Shown: piece after piece, positions 11,055 to 23,280 of the stretch | Numbering within the stretch: the stretch's first letter is position 1 | Layout: the number at the start of each line of letters is the position of its first letter | Source of the DNA: Brienomyrus brachyistius | Taxonomy: Eukaryota > Chordata > Actinopteri > Osteoglossiformes > Mormyridae | DNA length: 64,000 bases | Reading direction: 5' to 3' | NCBI RefSeq assembly: GCF_023856365.1 | Contig: NC_064552.1 | Location: 7,183,160 to 7,247,159 of the forward strand | Notes under the pieces: model-generated | The model's input: the letters and a program-made list of their open reading frames with translations, nothing else | Told to the model about the DNA's origin: nothing | Databases searched by the model: none | Position numbers and translations under genes: made by a program

Positions 11055-12010
11055 CTGTAGGGAGTGTTACCAAATTCCCTTGGTGAAGGGCAACCAGTGG
11101 AAGTGTGATAGGAGAATTGCAGGTGGAGACTGAGCATCATCTCTGCAGGGCTTTTCTCCCTCGGGGCTGAGGGATATATCCCATTTGGGGCCTTCCATAT
11201 GTGTGTGGGCTCCTGCTGCTGGGAACAATCCACATGTTCTATATATATATATGATTTTCCGACGTTAGGTACAGGATCAGCTGTTGGTGGAGGACAATGA
11301 AACGTCAGCTAATGCACAACTTATGAGGGCGAACTTGGATCCAGAGCCCTGGAACGGTATTTGTTCTTTTTTGGGTACCTAGCATCAGTGGAAGCTGCAA
11401 GTCATCTGTGTTTTATCTCTTTTATTATTTCACTTGACTTCCTTTCGCTTTTATCTGCACATATAGGGATTGTGTGTCCCTGCTCCATAGATGTTAGTGG
11501 TAAAAGTAGCAGGAAGACCCTGAGCATGCACAATTCTCTTGAGGGTGTGTGTGGATCTTCTGTGCTAGAAGTATGAGAGTTGAGAAGGACTTTACTTTTT
11601 CGAGCTGAGACGTATGACAAAGAATAGCTAACCTATGTCTAGGTGCATTAAGGGGTAGGCCTGCAGGTACAACAAGGGTCGTATTTGATGTCATATTCTA
11701 CAGAGAAAGGGTCTAGCTGCTCTCAGTTTTGAAGTCTGAATGGACATGGAGTGTTTTTTGACACAATCCCCTGAATTTCATTAAAAAAAGGAAAAACCTG
11801 ACTCATCTACTTAAGCCAGGCAGAAAGCACCAGTTTACAAAATATAAATTACATCAATTAGTAAACTGTATATTGTATTTTTTTTTTCCTTGCTGTGTTC
11901 GAATTCTTATTATTCTAATGTCCTTTATGGGAAGTGCTGAATATAAAAAGGTACAAGTGCAGCGCCGACATAAGGTTAATGGTGTAATGCTTTTAGACAT
12001 TGCAATGGGG
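11055..12010. other. Unique sequence
   Basis: Nothing supported. Overlapping short open frames on both strands near 11361-11694 have no recognisable product. Confidence 0.3.
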
Positions 12011-12434
12011 ATATACTGTTGAAATCTTATGTAATTGCGAGGATGATGACATTCAGATGTAAGAGACAGGATGTATGTTTCAAAAAATTCAATAACTTTT
12101 CGAATATTGTAGTCAAGATCTTTTTCTTCAAAATTAATGCGGAATGCTGTCACAGAGTTCAGTGAACCTGGATGGTCTGATCTTTTGGTTTCTGTTTAAT
12201 ATTACCTTTATAAGATATCCCTATATTTCGTCCAGTTTACAGCTTTAAAGTTCATGTAGCAACAGTGGAATTATCTGGCAAAGGGTAATGCAAATCAATA
12301 ACATCCACTCATATTTGTACATTCGTAATTTCTTCAATGTAAATACTATCATCCCAATGTTCCCATGGAGTATGTCATTCATACTGTTCCAGTTCGCCTG
12401 TTATTGTAAGAAGAAATGCAGTTCTTTGTATGAT

Positions 12435-12575
12435 GAGTTTGCATCTTCTCCCATGTTCGTGTGGGTGTCCACTTGATGTCCAAACACTGGTAGTTGGGTT
12501 AAGTGATGACTCTAAATTGCTGGTCGTGTGTGATTGTGTGTGAGAGAGTGTGCCCACCCCCCCCCCCCCCCCCAA
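12435..12575 (+). repeat. SINE-like family fragment ending in poly-C
   Basis: GAGTTTGCATCTTCTCCCATGTTCGTGTGGG and the following GACTCTAAATTGC block match the body of the GGATGG-tailed family in order. A 19-base C run follows. Head and tail are absent. Confidence 0.55.
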
Positions 12576-12579
12576 CAAT

Positions 12580-14050
12580 CTGGAGCAGGCAGGCAAAGTG
12601 AAATGACACAAGAAACAGGAGACAGAGATCAATGCGAGATCACGTGAGAGGCTGCCATAAACACATTTGACGTCCTCCAGACCAGCACTGTTATGCATTT
12701 ATAAGTCACTGAGCTTTTTGTATGTCGTCAGCTGCCCATTGCATGTTGTCAGCTGCCCATTGCATGTCATCTGCAGGTTTTACAAAACCACCAAAAAATC
12801 CCATTTAATTTTTTATCCCACCCCTGCAATATATATTGAGACTATGATGGGGAAGGTTGCGATGCAGAAGGGCGAACTGTATTTATTTTCCTGTTTTTGG
12901 ATGTGCCTGTGCTGCTTTTTATATTCTGTTACCTCCTCTTTTGCATGTCCCTGCTGCCCTTTTCCCGCTGCCTTCGTTGACCTCGCTGTCCACCTCACAT
13001 GCCTTACAGAGCTCGGGGCATCGGCAGCACCTGTGCCTGTGATCTTAGCAAGAAGAAACATCCCGGATTGTGACTGGAGACACTGCAGTGGTGAACAGAA
13101 ACATTCAGCTGGGGCAAGGGTTCATTGGTCTGGACGTACAGATTCCGGGGCCCAAATTCATCAAACTTGATTTCATAGTTAGAAGAAAAAAAAAATCACG
13201 CACTTGGAAATGTTGGAACTTTTATTTGTGTCCATTTATTTCTGAAAATCAGTTCATGTTTTGTCACCCCTTCCCATGATAAGGAAAATATCTCTAATTG
13301 GAAATAGCTGCACTAAATGTGAATTAGCTGTCAGAAATATACATGCAAGGATCTATGTATAGAAACAGCTTACAGTCATGAGAATGCGACACAGCATAAT
13401 GACGTTCCTGTTAATGATTGTGTAAACAGGAAGATTAAAAGGGAACACATTTCTAGTATTTTTAATTACGCGTTCGCTGCTGTCCGATGTCTTTGTACTT
13501 TGTCTATTTTGCATTTGTAGGTTTCCATACCATGTGAATGAACAACACAGAGTATGAGGGAGTTTGATTAAGGGCGACACAAATTAGTAATTTAAAAACA
13601 AATATTTTTTTAGGGGGGGGTGACTGAAGCCAAATTAAATATTTGACGGTGGGGGGGGGGGTACATATCCCATAATCCCCCTGGTTCCTATGCCCCTAGC
13701 TAAACAGGCAAACGTAAAAACTATACTTGCAGCGATGTCCAGTTTTCCTAATGTAATCGACTGCACTGACATTGCGATAAGGGCATCTCAAGTTGATTTA
13801 TCAAACAGTAACACATACAGCAGTTGATGCAAACAATGAAGGTGCTAATTAAGGTACTTTTGTCAATCGAAAGCCATTTCATTCTATTAAGGTGCAAGTC
13901 ATCTGTAACGTTGACATGACATTGACAAATATAGTAGCTTGATGGTCTGGGTCAGCTTATGATTGGTTCATTTCGAGTTTCATGTACCACATCAGTATCT
14001 TCCAGCTGCTCTGGCACAACAGCACACAATAGGGCATCCATCCCCTATTA
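12580..14050. other. Mostly unique sequence
   Basis: A 21-22-bp tandem duplication (GTCAGCTGCCCATTGCATG twice, about 12727-12768) lies inside an open plus-strand frame (12667-13170) that shows no known domain. G-tracts occur at 13612-13660. No gene is supported. Confidence 0.35.
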
Positions 14051-14094
14051 TAGATGATATATGCATGCGGCTTTGCCCCCGATAATTGCAGTCA

Positions 14095-14245
14095 CACAGG
14101 CCCTGTGCACGGAAACTCATTTCTTTCTCTCCATCTTCAGATCTGGCCACTTTTTCCTGGCCATTTTGTAGCGCTGATGGAATTCACTGCAGCGTTGATG
14201 TGTTGCCATTCATCCCACTTTTTAAGACTCAACTGTATTATCAGT
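14095..14245 (-). pseudogene. Myb/SANT-like DNA-binding domain remnant
   Basis: On the minus strand one frame reads KKWDEWQHINAAVNSISATK, and a shifted frame about ten codons later reads KKWPDLKMERKK. Together these look like helices 2 and 3 of the Myb/SANT-like domain found in Harbinger-type transposon DNA-binding proteins and their domesticated relatives (pattern W-x-x-I-x-x-A-V-N-x-x-S ... K-K-W-x-D-L-K). The frame break between them and the lack of a first helix make it a decayed fragment. The remainder of a transposon was not found nearby. Confidence 0.4.
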
Positions 14246-14417
14246 GCAGAAAGTACAAGTACTCTGACAGCGAATGCCGTTTGGTATCTTATCTGGAAGC
14301 GCAAAATAGTGTTTTCTGGGCCCTGGACTGGAGGGGGTCCCAGCCGACAAACGGGTCCATTTTGTTAGGGGCACCAGCTTTCCTTCCTACACCCCCGCAT
14401 TCAGCATGTAAAATAAT

Positions 14418-14470
14418 AGAAGATTTATACATTATACTTTATTTGATCCCAGAGGGAATTTTTCTGATTA
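14418..14470. repeat. LINE 3'-tail-like motif
   Basis: TATACTTTATTTGATCCCAGAGGGAATTTTTCT resembles the 'TTTATTGATCCC...GGGAAATT' tail shared by several fish LINEs. Similar short motifs occur at 45202-45232 (opposite sense) and 48541-48575. Confidence 0.4.
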
Positions 14471-14529
14471 TCAAATGTTTCCAAAACTGTATATGTTTAA
14501 GGTTAATATTGCCGAATACCTTTGCTTAG

Positions 14530-16280
14530 GCAATATAAATTCTAGACTTTCTAATACACAGAACCTAATACACGTTTCAGTATCAAGTCAAGTCAATTGT
14601 CCTTAGGAACAATGCAATGCACATCATTTTATAGCCTTAAAGTTGCCATCACACTATCCGATTATGTGCTTCTTAAAAGGCATTTTAACAAATAACATTT
14701 AAATTTTTAATAATAACCTTTAAAAGTAAGGCCAGAATTTCTTTAGCTAAAACAATGTGTGTGTTTGAAAATATATTTTAGAGATTAACGGCAGTTAACA
14801 TTTAAAAGAATTAAGAGCTGTCAGCCTTGCTTTATTGGACTTAGAAAGATCTTAAATCTTTTGGTGTTTGCAATCAGTCTTTGTCTGTGGCGCCACAGAG
14901 AAAAACCAAAAGATAGATGCATTCAATAATTGTGATCTTGAAAAATCCACAGGAAATGATTAAGACTGATAAATGAGGACAGGAGACTTTTCTGGGTGTG
15001 TTTCATTCAACTTCAGGGATAAAATATATCAATAAATGTTTTTTTTTGGAAGCAGACATGAAAGTGCATCAAGACTATCGAAATGTACTAGTACAGGAAT
15101 CTACTTTTAATACTACTTTTAATGTTCTCATTGTTCTGCATTATTTTTTCATACAAAGATTTGCCCCAAAAATTAACGTCTACTTAGAATGCTGTTTTTT
15201 GTTGGGCATTGTTTTCATTTATAATGTTGATGGATATTATGTTCCTAGGTACAGAATGCAGCCTTAATTATGCGGTAGCTGATATACTGTAGCTTAATGG
15301 GAAATTTGAGCTAATGAAAACATAATATTCCCTGAATAACTGTACAGGCATCAAACAAAGGTAGCTCTTGGTAAGCTAGGCTTTGTCATGGTTGGAAAGA
15401 AACATAGCTACAGACCACCCACTCCCCCGCACACCCATCCCCCACACTAGTCCTTATTGGCAAATCCATATTTTTTCTAGCCGCTTTACAACATACAAGA
15501 TTGGCATGATCTGCAGCAGACTCCTGTTAATAAATTGCTGATGAACTGCCTAGAACTGGTCTAAATCACGATACTAGTTGAGAAACAAAACACAAAAAGA
15601 TAAGATAGCATGCGCTGCGAGATTCACAAACACTGAAGCTTTCTGTAGTCAAAGTTTTACTAATAACCGTTGAATCCTGTCTGACTCATCTTGGCAACAG
15701 ATATGGATCACACACCTTCTGAACACTTTTAGTTAAAATTTTCACTGTTCACTATTATAGAAATCACGACAAACACGATCACGCAAATTGGTCAGGTTTG
15801 CTGTGATGCGTCGTGCAGTTTGTGAAAAGGATTAAACTACATTTATGGGTTGCCAAAAATTTGTATAGTACGCTAAAAACAAAAACTGTTGGATAATACT
15901 GTTCAGTAATTCAGTAGATTGACCAGTTCATATTTACATAAATAATTATATATATGGATGATTTCTGCAGAAATAGCAAGTGACTATTGGGTGTAGGTCT
16001 CATAATAAATCTGTGGTCTCATAATAAATTAATATGAGGCACTGGAAATATGCAACCATGAAGATCTAACAATGTTAAATCACACAAGCAATGCAAGCCT
16101 GACAGTGCTGACTTAATTCAGTCACAAAGCACTATGTGACAAAGTTTCTCTATATAGAAACTTCAGCAATAGGATCAGCTATTTAGTTGCTGAATTTGAA
16201 CTTTATATAATAATCTGAGAAGTATATTTGAATCCTCACCATGACGATGTTATTTCATCAACTGGGAGCTTTTTTTGACA
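14530..16280. other. Unique AT-rich sequence
   Basis: Nothing recognised. A small direct repeat (TCTCATAATAAAT twice) sits near 15998-16030. Probably intronic under the gene model. Confidence 0.35.
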
Positions 16281-16292
16281 AAACTCTGCTAC

Positions 16293-16369
16293 CTTACATA
16301 CTTTGAATAATGCTTAACCAGCATCTTGTCAACATATTTAAAATGTGGAGTGATGAGGACTGAATATCT
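16293..16369 (-). CDS. Candidate host exon (77 bp), unidentified protein
   Basis: Minus strand. The acceptor TGCACTTATTTCTTAAG leads into 77 bp whose only open frame starts in phase 0 with RYSVLITPHFKYVDKMLVK and continues HYSKYV. It ends at a donor TGTAAG/GTAGCAG with two bases (AG) carried over. This fits the candidate exon at 4522-4577 downstream (needs two bases) and the one at 17647-17730 upstream (ends in phase 0). The composition is protein-like (charged and aromatic, no low complexity). The family is not recognised. Confidence 0.38.
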
Positions 16370-17080
16370 CTTAAGAAATAAGTGCAAGATTCTTTTTCTC
16401 CCGAAAAGTAGGAATGGTATTACATTCGATGCATAGAGCATATATTTAAATTTATATGGCTTTTGATGCATAGGCAGTCCAGTGAGCCGAGTAAAAGCCA
16501 GATGTGTTTGCGCAATTAATTTCTAGTACAAACTGTTGCAGAAGTTTCCCGTACAGTTGGAGATAATTGGGAAGCTTAAATTTAAAAAAGCAATATAGTA
16601 AAAAACAATATAGTATATAGTGATAGTAAATGAAATTCATGGACCGTTTTTCTCTGCTTTTTTCTGACTCTACGTGTTAAAGGAATGCATTCTAATCTTT
16701 GAATATTAGCATCACAGGTAAAACCGAAACCAAACACTAGTAACAAAGAAGCCATTAAAATGGGAGAAAAATATCTGACCGACATATTGTATGTCGGAGT
16801 GACATATTCCTCAGTCTTTTATGAATAGAAGTCTTGTGTCATCTACAGCCTAATATCTTTTATTCAAGTTCAGAGTATACCTTCTAGTACAAGGAGTTAA
16901 TGTCATCATAATCCAAGGTGGAAAGTTCAGGTCAGGTCCAGAAAGTACAAATCCCAACCAAGATTTCATTTTAACTAAGCAGTTGAATACTCTAGCTGTG
17001 ACTGTGACTCTTTATACTCAAGTGGTTGGTTGGAACAAAATCTTGGTCTGGAATTGAACTTTCTAAACCTGAACTTTCTA
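16370..17080. other. Unique sequence
   Basis: Nothing recognised. Minus-strand frames near 16582-16785 contain a hydrophobic N-terminal stretch but no support for a gene. Confidence 0.3.
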
Positions 17081-17081
17081 C

Positions 17082-17082
<1 letters not shown>

Positions 17083-17154
<72 letters not shown>
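17083..17154. repeat. TA dinucleotide microsatellite
   Basis: About 35 uninterrupted TA units. Open frames across it encode only Tyr-Ile repeats and are artefacts. Confidence 0.97.
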
Positions 17155-17157
<3 letters not shown>

Positions 17158-17646
17158 TCAAAGGCCCTGGAACAAGGGCTCTGTCTCAATAAGAGAAGAA
17201 ATGTAGTCATTCAGTACATTGACAAGGGCCTGTTCCCTGTCAAATGTAGAGTGAAACCCAGAGTGCTCTGTATCCTATTTGTCAATGGACAGCAGAAGGG
17301 CTGACAACTGCTGGGTCATATATTTTTCTTTTTTATTTTCTAAAAAAATGGATGGTATCAGACAGACCTAAACATGGTGTCGGAGTCCAGAGTAGGGTTA
17401 GGTTTGGCTCTGCAGTACGACTTGATTACAGCTATGAAATATGGCTATAAGTATGTGGAAACCCCTTTTAATTAGAGTCCCTGTCTAATTAAGACAAACA
17501 CTTTGCTGTACAGTCATGCAATATCCTGCAACAAACATGAGCATCGGAATGGGTGGCTGTACTTAAGATGTTAGTGACTGTCAGCTTGGCATCATCATAG
17601 AACGGCATCTTTCCAACATGTCAGTTCACCAAATTTCCTGCCTCAC

Positions 17647-17730
17647 AGTCGCAAGTGAAGTGACTGTAGAGGTCAAAATATCTGGGAGCAAGTTCAGCTG
17701 CCAAGTGGTAGGATAATCACCGAATCTCAT
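17647..17730 (-). CDS. Candidate host exon (84 bp), unidentified protein
   Basis: Minus strand. The acceptor GATGTTGTAATATTGCAG is followed by 28 codons in phase 0, beginning MRFGDYP and including TTWQLNLLPDILTSTVTSL. The exon ends at a donor GCGACT/GTGAGG, again in phase 0, so it would join directly to the candidate exon at 16293-16369. Only this frame is open. A hAT-type MITE has inserted with its target duplication starting 15 bp upstream of the acceptor. Protein unknown. Confidence 0.37.
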
Positions 17731-17745
17731 CTGCAATATTACAAC

Positions 17746-18072
17746 ATCTAATGCAGGGGATGTGTTCCATGGAGGACCGGCGTGGGGTTTTTGGGATGGA
17801 CTCTCCATCAGCCAGTAATAAAACAGTGGTTCTCAACTCCATTGAGGTTCTTTTAAGTCAGAGCTAGATAAGATTTTAACAGTTCTGAGCTATTAGTTAA
17901 GTTCTCCCCAAACAAGCTTGATGGGCTGCATGGCCTCCTCTCGTTTGCATATTTCATATGTTTTATATTGCAATCCCGGGGACCCACTGTTATTGGCTGA
18001 TTAAGAGGCCATCCCAAAAACCTGCACTCACACCGGCCCCCTATGGAACAGGTTCCCCACCCCGATCTAATA
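17746..18072. mobile_element. hAT-type MITE with ~75-bp inverted ends
   Basis: The element covers 17754-18064. The left end CAGGGGATGTGTTCCATGG and the right end CTATGGAACAGGTTCCCCACCCC are inverted copies. Pairing continues through GGTTTTTGGGATGG / CCATCCCAAAAACC and ATCAGCCA / TGGCTGAT. Flanks are ATCTAATG (17746-17753) and ATCTAATA (18065-18072), an 8-bp target duplication with one mismatch. The loop contains another fish repeat motif (GGGCTGCATGGCCTCCTCTCG at about 17921-17942). Confidence 0.75.
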
Positions 18073-18152
18073 GAAAGACATCCCAGAAATGTAGTGCCTA
18101 TTATAGCAGCAGTGGGCTGACCAATTTCATATTAATACCCTTGGCTTCGCAA

Positions 18153-18338
18153 TCAGATGCTGGACAATGTGGTGGAAAATAGTGTATCTTTGAAAATGGT
18201 AAATATATCTGGAAGATATTTGGGCTCCCGTTTCCTGTTCGCAACATAATTTTCTTTTTCTGCGAGCCGCACAGCAGCGTAGCGTGCGTACTCCCAGTAT
18301 CCTAGTTCTTTGTACTTGCGTATATCCTTAAAATGATG
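18153..18338 (-). CDS. Candidate host exon, unidentified protein; donor not found
   Basis: Minus strand. The acceptor TTTCCATGTCGTTATTCAG is followed in phase 0 by HHFKDIRKY, KELGYWEYARYAAVRLAEK and ENYVANRKREPKYLPDIF. The composition is strongly protein-like, with many charged and aromatic residues. The frame then runs through a weaker stretch to a TGA at 18153. I see no good GT or GC donor in the last 80 bp, so either this is a terminal exon, the donor is unusual, or the exon is damaged. It joins in phase with the candidate exon at 21936-22022. The lower coordinate is the stop codon, not a confirmed splice site. Confidence 0.4.
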   Translation of the reverse strand, partial: HHFKDIRKYKELGYWEYARYAAVRLAEKENYVANRKREPKYLPDIFTIFKDTLFSTTLSSI

Positions 18339-18399
18339 CTGAATAACGACATGGAAACATTTTAAGTTAAGGCCGTTCGGAACGTATTTCAATCATAAG

Positions 18400-21300
18400 C
18401 AGAGGAGTGTCTGCATATCAAAATTGTTCTATAACACTCTGTACTTCTGATGTGATGACTCTTATAATATTGGCAAACTAGTCAGGCATGTAAACTTTTT
18501 ATGAATGCTGTACACCGTGTCTCCCTTTTTTATATATATAATCAGATCTTACTTTTTATTACATATGTAAAAACCAGACCCGCAGATTAAGTGGGGCGAC
18601 CACATTATATTTTCCACTTATCCATTTTAAGGACAGTTTGATTATATTTATCAATTAACCAACATGCTTTTAATTCTGCAAATAGCAACCGAAAATAAAC
18701 CTCTACTGTCTTTCAAAGGTAATGATAACTGAACACATGCATTTTTACCTTATAGCCATTAATACTTCACAAACTTATTTTATTGGCTACGGATATTGCT
18801 GTTTTGTGTGCTTGGTAAACTTTGAGCTGATTTGATTTGCAGAATTTGTACTTACACAGCCTTCCTTTGTAAAGGATGCTAAATGAAATCATCTTAGTTG
18901 GATCTTTGGCTCATAAAATATAAAAAAAAAAAAAAAATCGAAACTGAAGCAGAATAATTTAGCCCTTGTCTGCCCTATGTATTTTAAAACACATATAAAA
19001 TAATTTCAAAAATTATGAACAACAGTCATAACATCCATCCATCCCTCTGTCTTCCATCCATTTATCCTTGTCAGGGTCACAGGGTGCTTAGGACATTTTA
19101 TATACAATATAAGGAGTTAGTTACTACTACTTATAGTCACTATAGTCAATTTCTATTACAAATTTGTTGACTTATTGCTCCCTGCATTCTAAAAAAAAGG
19201 CCAAGAGTTTCCAAAGAATATATTAATTCAGCAGGCAGACGGTTGCATTTGATTGATTCAAAGTCTATTCTTAGTTGGCATTTAACTTAAATGATTTTCA
19301 GCTCAAACTGTCATTGCGAGAAGCACAGTGGAGAGCAAAATGCCTGCTTCATTGCTTGACTTTGGAGTATCAGTAACAGGTTTTATCCAAGGGCTCAGCA
19401 CTGCGGCCTTTTTCATTTAGCTCTGTTCGCGACACACTGAGTAATAGCTGTATCAATCAGCTTCAGTGGATAGCTGCTGTACCAAAGGATGTGTGCTTAA
19501 CGAACGGTTTCTATTGCTGTCCTGGTTCTGCTACAAATTTTAGATATTGCCGTCGGGAGAATGGCACTTAGGCACTTTGCAAAAGGTTTACTTTGACATA
19601 CTTTGTAAATGAACCGTACCAAAGAACAGTAAAGTTATGGCCAGTTGGATACATTACGGTAATCCTCTATTCAGTAATGCTGAGATGAACCTTTTGATAC
19701 ATCATTTAATTTAATAATGGTCATGATACAATCATACATTAGCGACCAGAAGTGTTCGGTTTCTGTGGCTGAGAGAAAAATTCCAACGTAACGTACAGTG
19801 ATATACTGCTATAATGTTGCTGTTTTTCTTTTTATGCTACCAGGAAATATCACAATACATAACCGGAATTTTCGATTACGCATATGTTCAAAAATAAATT
19901 AAAAATGAATTTGGGAAATTCATTATGGACTCAAGCTCAGTGACTAGTATGATTCCCTATCAGTAAGAAATGCAGTTTTTTAAATATTACTTAACCAATA
20001 GTTATGTAAGTAGTAGCAACCTAAAATTGTCAAAATATTTAGCTGTGACAAATAATACATTTTTAGATGTGTTCTGTCTTTGCCTGTGTGAAAGACATTT
20101 TAAAATGATAAGTATTGACAGGTTTATATCTCAAAGCAATATGCTTACCAAGGGCGTAGGTTTGGTTTCCATATTGGTAGGCTTTGAAATCCTCGCCCCC
20201 GTAAACACACGCGGCACTACCACAATAATAGTAGGAAAATGTTCCTACCATCCATACCTATTTGACACCTACTGTACATTAAGAATAAGTACGTGTGCAT
20301 TATGAATCCCGGGATTGCAATCATGTTTTGATCTGTGTCTCTGTTATATAACTGCATTTCCAAATAACTCAAACAGCCACGACTTTTTCAGTATAACCAA
20401 GCTAAGGAACTGAGAATGACCTAAGAACTAAGATGGTTTGTAGATATATTCTGCTAAATAGTAGCTTAGGTTTTGCTGCGGTTGGTAGACATTAGCCCAT
20501 TAATGGTTGAAAAACAGCACAAAGATAAATTGTTGTACATGACTAATGATGAATGCTGTGTTGCTTTTGTTTAAACAACAACCTCTGTTCACAATAAAAA
20601 TATAGTGCAAATACGTTTTTTATTTATGTCTTTGCATATGATGAATTGGCTTGCTTGGTAACACCACCTTTGCTCATCATAACCTGCCCTGCATTCTAAA
20701 GACTTCTTGACTGAATATTCAGTATGTAATATTCATTTATGGTGCCCATGGTTTCATAATAGTTTAATAAAAACAACAAAACCTAAAATACAGAAAGAAA
20801 TGTGATTAATCTGCCCCTGTCATGGCCACATTCTTATGTGTATCTCCCTGATATATTGAAGCTTCAGGTCTAACTGCTTATCTGTCTAGTTTTATACCTC
20901 CATTAGGAGCTCTTTAGAAATTATTGATGGGAATTGTTAGATACATCATTTATGTCACTGCATTTGACACAAGTCCTCTAAATCACATCTGTACCCACTT
21001 CCTTTCTACTTCACAATTTCCTCATCTACATAAGGTACAGAGGCAAATGAGGCATTATACCAAAAAATACTTCTTTTTAATTTTCAAATACCCAATAAAT
21101 AAATACAAATAATCAAATATGGCCTACAGCTATTTACTAAGTGGATGGGTGGATGAATGGACAGAAACCCATTAGATCTTGTCAAAATATAGATTTGCTC
21201 AGCAAATTCTTATGTATGAATACAATTATGGGACATTTTACCAGAAACACGCTATTCCAAATTGTTACAGTGAACAATAATCCAAAAACTGTCTAAACTG

Positions 21301-21930
21301 CCTGGATGGTTCATTTCTGTGATGTGTTTTTCTGCAATGCAATATGCCATTCATTAGGTCCTCAGATGTTCTTTCCTTATCAAAAACGCTTTTGAAAAAT
21401 TACACATCCAAGAATAATATATTTTCTTACATGTATTAAGTATTGCATTCACACTAAGATGTGTCTCCCATGTATGGCAGAAAGTTTCATTCTTTAATGA
21501 AAAATTGCTTTGAATCGAACTAAAGGAATGATGCAGAGTGACAGTGCGATGATCATATGGGACGGAGGAATAGCTATTTGAGGGTCTTAGTTAAGCTTAG
21601 AAAGTACTCTCAGGAAAAATGAAATGGAAAACACTGGTAATTGTGTAAAAATGTAAGAAGCATTAATAGAAAGGCAAACATTAACAATGATATAGTTTTA
21701 TACCCTAAGACCGAGGGCACAGTAAATTTCATTTCTCAGAACGTTTGTTTGCTGGCCGATCTTGGCAAAGGCTAAAGAAAGCAAGCAAAATAAGACCTAA
21801 GTCCTGTGCCAATGGACATGTCCGCACGATACAAAGAGTTCTGTGAGAAATGCTATCAGAGCACCTACTATTTCTGCCTGTCACCTTTGCTCAGTCACTG
21901 CAATCTTAGTATCTCAATCCCGGTGCTAGA
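18400..21930. other. Unique AT-rich sequence, probably intron
   Basis: No gene is recognised. Contains an A run (18921-18936), a GGATGG-family tail fragment (19030-19090) and, at about 20150-20240, the phrase AAGGGCGTAGGTTTGG, which recalls a fish transposon end. Nothing else is supported. Confidence 0.35.
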
Positions 21931-21935
21931 CTGAC

Positions 21936-22022
21936 ATACTCAGCAATTATCTTGTCAGTTAGGAAATTCTTAGAGTCTTGGAGAAATTGCTTTTGGGAAT
22001 CAGGAAAGCCAGGAGGATCACC
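21936..22022 (-). CDS. Candidate host exon (87 bp), unidentified protein
   Basis: Minus strand. The acceptor TTCCCAATTTTCCTTAAG is followed by 29 codons in phase 0: GDPP, then GFPDSQKQFLQDSKNFLT, then DKIIAEY. The exon ends at donor GAGTAT/GTCAGT in phase 0. Downstream it would join the exon at 18153-18338. The open frame continues four codons into the intron before stopping, so the donor choice rests on the GTCAGT signal alone. Protein unknown. Confidence 0.35.
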
Positions 22023-22029
22023 CTTAAGG

Positions 22030-23090
22030 AAAATTGGGAAAATTACTGTAACAATATTAACCAAATGAACTAGGGAGTAGATTGAAGGGGGACATTCTTC
22101 AAATTGTGCGGCATGAAATAAAAACAATTATATGCTCACGGAAAGGGAATACCGTGACAAGGAATAGGAATAAGACCCAGTCTGAGACACCACAGTTTCT
22201 GCTCTTGTGAGAAAAAAAAAGTATAGCGATGTGGATAATATTAAGCCGGTGTCATTTCGGGTAGCTATCTTGCCCAGATCACAGCATGGGCTCTGAAGTG
22301 GCAACATTCAGGACAGGGTCATCTGAGCATTGGTCATGTATTTCACAGCAGTCTCTGCTTAGTCATTTTAATCTGAAGCCATCATTTACCTTATAATAAT
22401 CAGGATTCTACATCATTTGATCACCTCTTCATAAATGAGGACGCCATCATAACTGCTTCAATGTTCAATGTTATTACGTTCTAAATGTACAATGGTACTA
22501 CACAGACAGTTTTTTTTTTTTTTTTTTTGGCTGTTCTGTGTTTTGGGGATTTTTTTCTGTGCTTTTCAACTTTTCGATTATAAAATATACATGATCAACT
22601 ATATATAAAAATAAATGTAAAAAAAAATGCAGTTTATTAAACATGTAGTGCTCCATCTAACATTACTCTACCCAACCAGTGATCAACTGATAATATGCAA
22701 TCGTTAAGTAACCTACAATGGGAGAACTAAAGAATTTGCTTTTTGCAAAAGTCGTGGTATTTGAAATGCATATATCAGCTTATCAGCAGCTGCTTCTGTT
22801 CCTTCTGTGTATGGTCCAGTTTTGGCACAGGGCAGATCTCTGATAACATGCCAGGCCTCCTAGAGTGTAAAGTAAAAATAGGAAAGGCACCTGGAAGGTA
22901 TTGATCAAGGTTAAAACAGGTGACTATGTGAGTGTATAAGAGGAATATAATTTAAAATGACATTAACCTGCATATTACAGAGGCCTGAGGTTTAAGAACA
23001 GAAAATGAGATTTTGAGATAGGACTTTCCAAAATTCTTAGAGGCTGATAAAATACTGTTCTATATACATGTAGTGTTTTGAATGTTGTGG
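22030..23090. other. Unique sequence with a T run
   Basis: A 19-base T run lies at 22510-22529. No gene or named repeat is recognised. Confidence 0.35.
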
Positions 23091-23094
23091 AGGA

Positions 23095-23280
23095 ACCAGG
23101 GGCATTGTTATGCCTATTTTAGGGGGACTTTAGCCCCCCCTAAAATGTTTTTATCACCCCAAATAAATGTGCATTTATTGGCTTAAGTCATGAATAGCTT
23201 TTTATATTATATATAAGTTTGCCATCGGCTTCCTCTACTAAAGATTCAGGCCCCCATCCATTCATCTCTAACTATGTCTC
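23095..23280. repeat. Dispersed repeat shared with 30160-30310
   Basis: Both loci contain, in order, 'cctattttag', 'ttagccc..taaaatgttttt', 'agtcat.aatag', 'gtttgccatc', 'cccccatc.attcat' and 'taactac/t' in the same orientation. That colinearity indicates two copies of one repeat. Its family and ends are unknown to me. A further weak relative may exist near 13600-13690. Confidence 0.5.

Noticed and set aside
12017..12146. Minus-strand segment resembling a 130-bp exon (NFEEKDLDYNIRKVIEFFET)
   Set aside because: Splice-like edges exist, but the phases fit neither neighbouring candidate exon (16293-16369 and 4522-4577 join without it), and the donor is weak. Possible, but not supported.
12667..13170. 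167-codon plus-strand frame
   Set aside because: Contains a tandem duplication encoding a repeated VVSCPLH and shows no domain; no splice or start evidence.
17026..17304. Open frames across the TA microsatellite
   Set aside because: They encode only Tyr-Ile repeats.
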